From Chrysomallon squamiferum (taxonomy: Eukaryota; Mollusca; Gastropoda; Neomphalida; Peltospiridae): a stretch of DNA of 64,000 nt. Of the stretch, positions 59,572 to 64,000 are shown piece after piece. Numbering within the stretch: position 1 is the first letter of the stretch; each line of letters opens with the position of its first letter. The notes under the pieces are model-generated. The model saw nothing but the letters and a program-made list of their open reading frames with translations. It had not been told where the DNA came from and did not search any database. The stretch lies in the NCBI GenBank assembly GCA_012295275.1, contig CM022677.1:5457597-5521596 (forward strand). The letters run 5' to 3'. Made by a program: the position numbers and the translations under genes.

Positions 59572-59740
59572 AGATGTGTAGAAAATGTTGCACTATGTCG
59601 TCGTTGTGGTGTAGATGATGTAGAAAATGTTGCACTATGTTGTCGTTGTGGTGTAGATGTGTAGAAAATGTTACACTATGTCGTCGTTGTGGTGTAGATG
59701 ATGTAGAAAATGTTGCACTATGTCGTCGTTGTGGTGGAGA
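59572..59740. repeat. ~43-bp tandem repeat (4 units) beside the hAT element
   Basis: The unit contains GTAGAAAATGTTGCACTATG, TCGTCGTTGTGGTGTAGAT. Units are nearly identical and begin seven bases after the hAT end. Confidence 0.85.
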
Positions 59741-59759
59741 AATGAAGGAAGATGAAGAC

Positions 59760-60428
59760 AAGTGAAGATCTTTCTAGCAGATGTTCGCTCAGTTCATCAA
59801 CACAGTTATTCAGATTTGTATACTTTTTAGCCCTTGTTCCTATAAATTATGAATATATAATATTAGGATTTTGCTTTTCCATTTAAGCCGTGACAATAAT
59901 AAAAAAACCAAGAATAAACAAAATAATAATTAAAATAACCGCGTAGACCACACACCAAAGTGGTACCGAATAATGTTAGTTCAGTCTCTGTGCTATAAAC
60001 ACTTCATTTTTTTTTTTTAAATCTTCCATAATAAATTAATGTGTTTGTAAATATCTTCTATTTCGTGCAAGTAAATTACACACACTGGGAAACCTCCACG
60101 GACTTAAGCTGAAGTTGAAATTAAAGAAACAAATTCATGGATATAAAATGAAGGGATTCATAATAGAATACTATTAAGTTTTCACAGATGTTGATACGAG
60201 AGTAAAGTCTCAAACAGACGCTCTAACTATTTCACAGAATTAAGCTGAAATTATAGAAATAAAATTATCTCTGCAGGTTATGTTTCATGTGGGAGTAAAA
60301 TTAAAACGTCATAGATTTCATGATTAGGAAATGAAGTTCGTTTAATTAAAACATTCATAAATATATACATTTTTTTAGAGATGTTATTCTGATGTCAGAA
60401 ACTTGATAAAATTTATAAAATGAAATGA

Positions 60429-60461
<33 letters not shown>

Positions 60462-60489
60462 TTTTTTTTTTTTTTGAATCAAAGTAAAA

Positions 60490-60544
<55 letters not shown>

Positions 60545-61086
60545 ATACATCACTTGTACCAGACATATTTCTTTAACATAGAACAAAATTAATAAAAACT
60601 AGAAAATGTGTATCCTTTGATGCATTTCTTATATTTCATTTTAAACGTTATTCATTTATTTTCTTTCTGTTACTAGTTATTTTATTTGATTTTACTTAAT
60701 AATAATAGTAATAATAAAAAAGTAGATTGTACTACTACAGTTAGTCTCGTCTGCCTTTCACTTTCAGCCTCAGATCATCAAAATAAAAACTTTAACTAGA
60801 CTTGAACCGGGTTACTTACTACTAAATAAATTTAATTATTAATGCTCATGCAATAAATTAATACAAAAAAATATTCACCCAAAAATATAACTGATAAAGG
60901 AAAAAAGAAAACTGAAATACCTTTTTGTGTTATAACGTAATATTAATTACAAATTGACATGATCAAGTCTAGCATTAGATTTAATTATTTATCTGGAAAA
61001 ACACTTCATATAAAACTTGACAAAGTGCATAATAAATGTTAATGATGTTATTGTGCCGGTTTGTCTTTTCATTATTGTGATTATTA

Positions 61087-61138
<52 letters not shown>

Positions 61139-61700
61139 GTAAAATGGAGCAGACATTACTGAAGTTTGTCTTGCTTCACTTGACTTCATTTTCTCACAGC
61201 TTTCTGATGTCAACTTTTCTGAACAGACAAAGCACACAAAACTGGTGTCTAAGAAAACTGTCATTTTTGACCCAATTCAAAGGTAAATATAATTAAGTTG
61301 TAAAAAGTGCACGTTTAAAAGTTTGACCTCAGTGATTGGTAACAGAAATTAATTCTTCCTAGCTGAAGAACACAAGTTAATCAGTTAAACCACTGAGTGT
61401 ATTCTTCAGTTTTGATATTTATTTACTTTTTATTTTTAAACACTTTGCTTGAACTATTTACCTTTTAAATTGAGAACTATTAATTAATTGAAATGGTTAT
61501 ATTTTTGTGTTGCAAGTGTTTTAATTTCAAGTATTTACTTCATCTTTCTGTTTAAATTTTTAAAATTAGTTTTTATTTCAGTTGTAGTTTTATACATTTT
61601 AATCTCAGTAATTAAACTATTTTGGGGAGATGATTTATTTTACATCGTTATTTTTATTTGTTTTTCAAGACAAATTATCTGTTGTGCAGAATCATACCTG
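59760..61700. other. AT-rich DNA with microsatellites
   Basis: (ATT)n at 60430-60461, T run to 60474, (AAAT)n at 60487-60547 and (ATT)n at 61086-61137. No gene is supported. Confidence 0.45.
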
Positions 61701-61706
61701 TAATTC

Positions 61707-61900
61707 ATGTCATTACCCAGTCACTGGAATAAAACCTGAGTGTGATCTCTGGTTCAGGTCTTTTAGCTTACACATTTGTCTATTTATAGTTACATGTCAG
61801 TACCCAGTCACTGGAATAGAACCTGAGTGTGATCTCTGGTTCAGGTATTTTAGCTTACACATTTGTCTATTTATAGTTACATGTCAGTGCTTTGTCACAC
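61707..61900. repeat. 86-bp tandem duplication (2.2 units)
   Basis: CATGTCA-TACCCAGTCACT, GTGTGATCTCTGGTTCAGGT and TTAGCTTACACATTTGTCTA recur at 61707 and 61793, with a third start at 61880. Differences are few. It may be part of a dispersed element; no coding evidence. Confidence 0.8.
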
Positions 61901-61929
61901 GTGTTTCACAAACAGTGTGTGCTTTCAGT

Positions 61930-63700
61930 TTATGAGATTGTACACTTTGTATATTTTTCAGTTTTGGCCTTAGATTTATTTATTTCTTTTTGACTAAAAA
62001 ATCTGTATTAATTATATGTAAATAAACTGCCTTTAAATGCTAATTTAAGTTTTTAATTAAATATCTGTTTAACTATCTATAATACCCTTTTATGGTAAAA
62101 TAAGCAATGTCAAACTGTTAATCGTAGTTTTTTAATTTTAGAGGTAATTAAGTTATGGCAAGTTTTTTGTAATAAACAGTTTTAAAATTTGGCAGTCAAG
62201 TCAATTTTCTCTCACTCTTTGACTCTGCTGATTTCATTGACATCTGCAGGAATCTAATATTACACAGGCAGCAAGCAAAACTCAGCATTTTGACAAGCGA
62301 GCATTTGTACAACCAGGCAGTTTCCTTTGAAAAAAACCACACAGGATAAGGGAGATAACCATGCAAACTTTGGCCTTGCTTTGGATATAGTAAGATACTT
62401 TTCTCACTTATTTTGGTGTCATCATTAAGGAGTGTAATCTGTGTTATTAACTGTTTATCATATATCCACCATTATAATAAATTACTGAGTTTGAATTTAC
62501 TAATCCCTTTCATAATTCACTAAATGGAGCACCCTAGTTATTGGCACTTTTTTAATAAAAGACAAAAACAAAACATATTATTACTATAAACAGAATTGTT
62601 ATTATTATTGATTTTGTAGTTGTTGATATTGTTATTAGTATTAATACTAAGTGTTTATTTTTCTTCCATATTTTTCAAGATAAAACAAAATCAGTTTATT
62701 TAAATTCAAGCAAATTTACTTACACATATATAAAATTACGATATTAAATTTTTAAAATATTTTTTGTTTATAATTTATTTTAATAAATTCAGATGACTTT
62801 TGTTTTGTAATGTTTTGAATTTAAACTAAACAATAATATACCTTTTATTCGGATAAACTGTTTTGAGATAAAACATTTTATACTTTCTGTAATTAATTTT
62901 CTGTTTCATACAGTACAGGGAGTAATACAAATGTGTAATTTCCACCTAATTTATTCAATGAAGATATAAAAAAAGATAAAAATATATTTAATCTCAATTT
63001 TAATACTTAGAAAACATTCAGCAGTCTTTTTCAGATTGTTTTTGTAAATTTCAGATGAGATTTTTAACTTTGTGACGTGATTTTATTTCTCTCATTCTGA
63101 ACTCACTAACAAAGCAGACTCTGAAAGTTCAGTAGAGACAAATCAAGGTATTATATAATTAATTTATAGCCATACAAAACTAATGTAAATAAAGAGTAAA
63201 TGTAAAGCATATCTTCAGAATAGATGTAGTTTTAGTGTCATGCTGAAATACTGTTAAATTACATTTTAAAATATTCTCTCTGTTGAATATTAAGTTATTA
63301 ATATTATTAGTCCAGAATTACAAATTTAAAACATCTTGAATTGACTCAACAAAAACAACATCCCCACCCCAACATCCCCACCCCAATAATAAAATACAAA
63401 AAAAAAAAATAATAATAATAAGAACAAAGGAATTAAAAAAGATATTATTATAATTATTATAGTTTTAACTATTTGTTTATTTTTAACTGACTATTTGAGT
63501 TTGAATTGTTATATGTTTCAAAGTTAATCTATGAAACTGACTGCAGTCTATTTTGTACTCAGCTCATCATCAGAATATACATTTCTTTCTTGGGGATCAA
63601 CCAACCAGTAACACAGTCTTGTAACATGTTTTCATATCAGTTTTTAATTTATTTTTTTTAATCAAAATGTTATAAAGGTTAAATATTACTTTTATGTTTA
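61930..63700. other. AT-rich DNA without a supported gene
   Basis: 62210-62400 is less AT-rich (CAGGCAGCAAGCAAAACTCAG, and GATAAGGGAGATAACC, a motif shared with 5508-5520). It may be a short dispersed element; no gene is seen. CCCCACCCCAA is repeated at 63361-63385. Confidence 0.4.
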
Positions 63701-63721
63701 TATGTAGGTGTCCCAAAAGAT

Positions 63722-64000
63722 GTGTAGTACAAATTAGTGTTGCCAATGGTGACAAAACAAAACTAGATGGCTGATTCTGATTACAACATGCATGTCATTC
63801 TATTTCATCCTACACATGTTTAACTGGTGAGAAGTCAATGTTCTGTTGTCTTAACAAGTCTGTTACAACACGTGCAGGAAGTGAGTGGGTGATTTCCCTT
63901 CTGTAATACATTGTTATGACATGCAGTAGAGCAAAGGGTAGGATATAAAGTCGAACAATGTCATCTCGGTTTAATTGCCATTAATAATGGGTCTGTCCAT
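63722..64000 (-). mobile_element. Tc1/mariner transposase fragment, runs off the right edge
   Basis: On the minus strand the frame reads LYILPFALLHV, then PARVVTDLLRQQNIDF, then VKHV-stop-DEIE, and QNQP. These are the successive landmarks of the C-terminal half of Tc1-type DDE transposases: YVLPF, ARVVxDxL, HxWDExxRR and QPxP. The segment between NIDF and VKHV, where the WPxxSPDLNPIE block with a catalytic Asp should be, is missing, and the Trp codon of WDE is TAG. The element is therefore dead. The window ends inside it. Confidence 0.65.

Overview
This is a eukaryotic (invertebrate animal) genomic window. It is strongly AT-rich, carries GT-AG introns with T-rich acceptors, and is crowded with microsatellites and minisatellites. 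It also holds host-type gene pieces: a BIR/UBA inhibitor-of-apoptosis gene, a TRIM-type RING relic, and Tc1, hAT, pogo-like and gypsy remnants. The phylum cannot be fixed from sequence alone; a mollusc or other lophotrochozoan fits, and a crustacean is not excluded. No prokaryotic operon, CRISPR array or rRNA is present. One 200-base run of N (43258-43457) is an assembly gap.

The most interesting part is 1-5320: an endogenous parvovirus-like element present as two tandem, same-strand copies joined by a complete ~243-bp terminal palindrome (3019-3261) with an internal cross-arm hairpin. Copy 1, cut by the left edge, has an uninterrupted capsid (VP) reading frame. It is followed by a poly(A) signal, a CRE/TATA/initiator-like promoter, and the C-terminal SF3-helicase part of NS1 (N-terminal part missing, one frameshift), and then the palindrome. 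Copy 2 starts directly after the palindrome with a small auxiliary reading frame (one frameshift), then a VP gene with one stop and one frameshift. Its 3' end is fused to a stub of the terminal repeat. Both copies are consistent with the order terminal repeat - small ORF - VP - NS1 - terminal repeat, the reverse of the usual parvoviral NS-then-VP order.

From about 5.5 to 36 kb lie AT-rich introns and intergenic DNA. They carry several related blocks of small, spliced, coiled-coil-type exons: minus strand 5.5-7.2 kb, plus strand 14.7-20.2 kb, minus strand 30.6-33.2 kb, plus strand 34.7-36.1 kb. The last two blocks are a rearranged duplicate of the second. 31.63-33.36 kb is an inverted copy of 18.18-20.5 kb, and it abuts a direct copy of 13.2-15.9 kb. 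Stops, frameshifts and lost splice sites mark most of these as decaying paralogues. A TRIM-like RING exon with several stops (20.67 kb), a ~27-copy 70-bp satellite (21.57-23.47 kb) and a pogo-like transposase tail with a PHD-like finger (24.35-24.86 kb) lie between them.

From 37.6 to 57.3 kb tandem repeats dominate: minisatellites at 37.6-40.1, 43.46-44.92, 45.75-46.06, 49.32-50.38, 52.26-52.45 and 53.3-55.2 kb, and trinucleotide tracts at 44.92 and 55.7-56.3 kb. A plus-strand exon with a basic nuclear-localisation-like patch and 33-codon repeats (42.8 kb) runs into the gap. A minus-strand IAP gene (48.68-47.31 kb) has a BIR domain, one in-frame amber codon, a UBA-like domain and no visible RING. 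The last 7 kb is mostly plain AT-rich DNA, with a 435-bp hAT-type short element (59.13-59.57 kb) and a Tc1/mariner transposase fragment running off the right edge.
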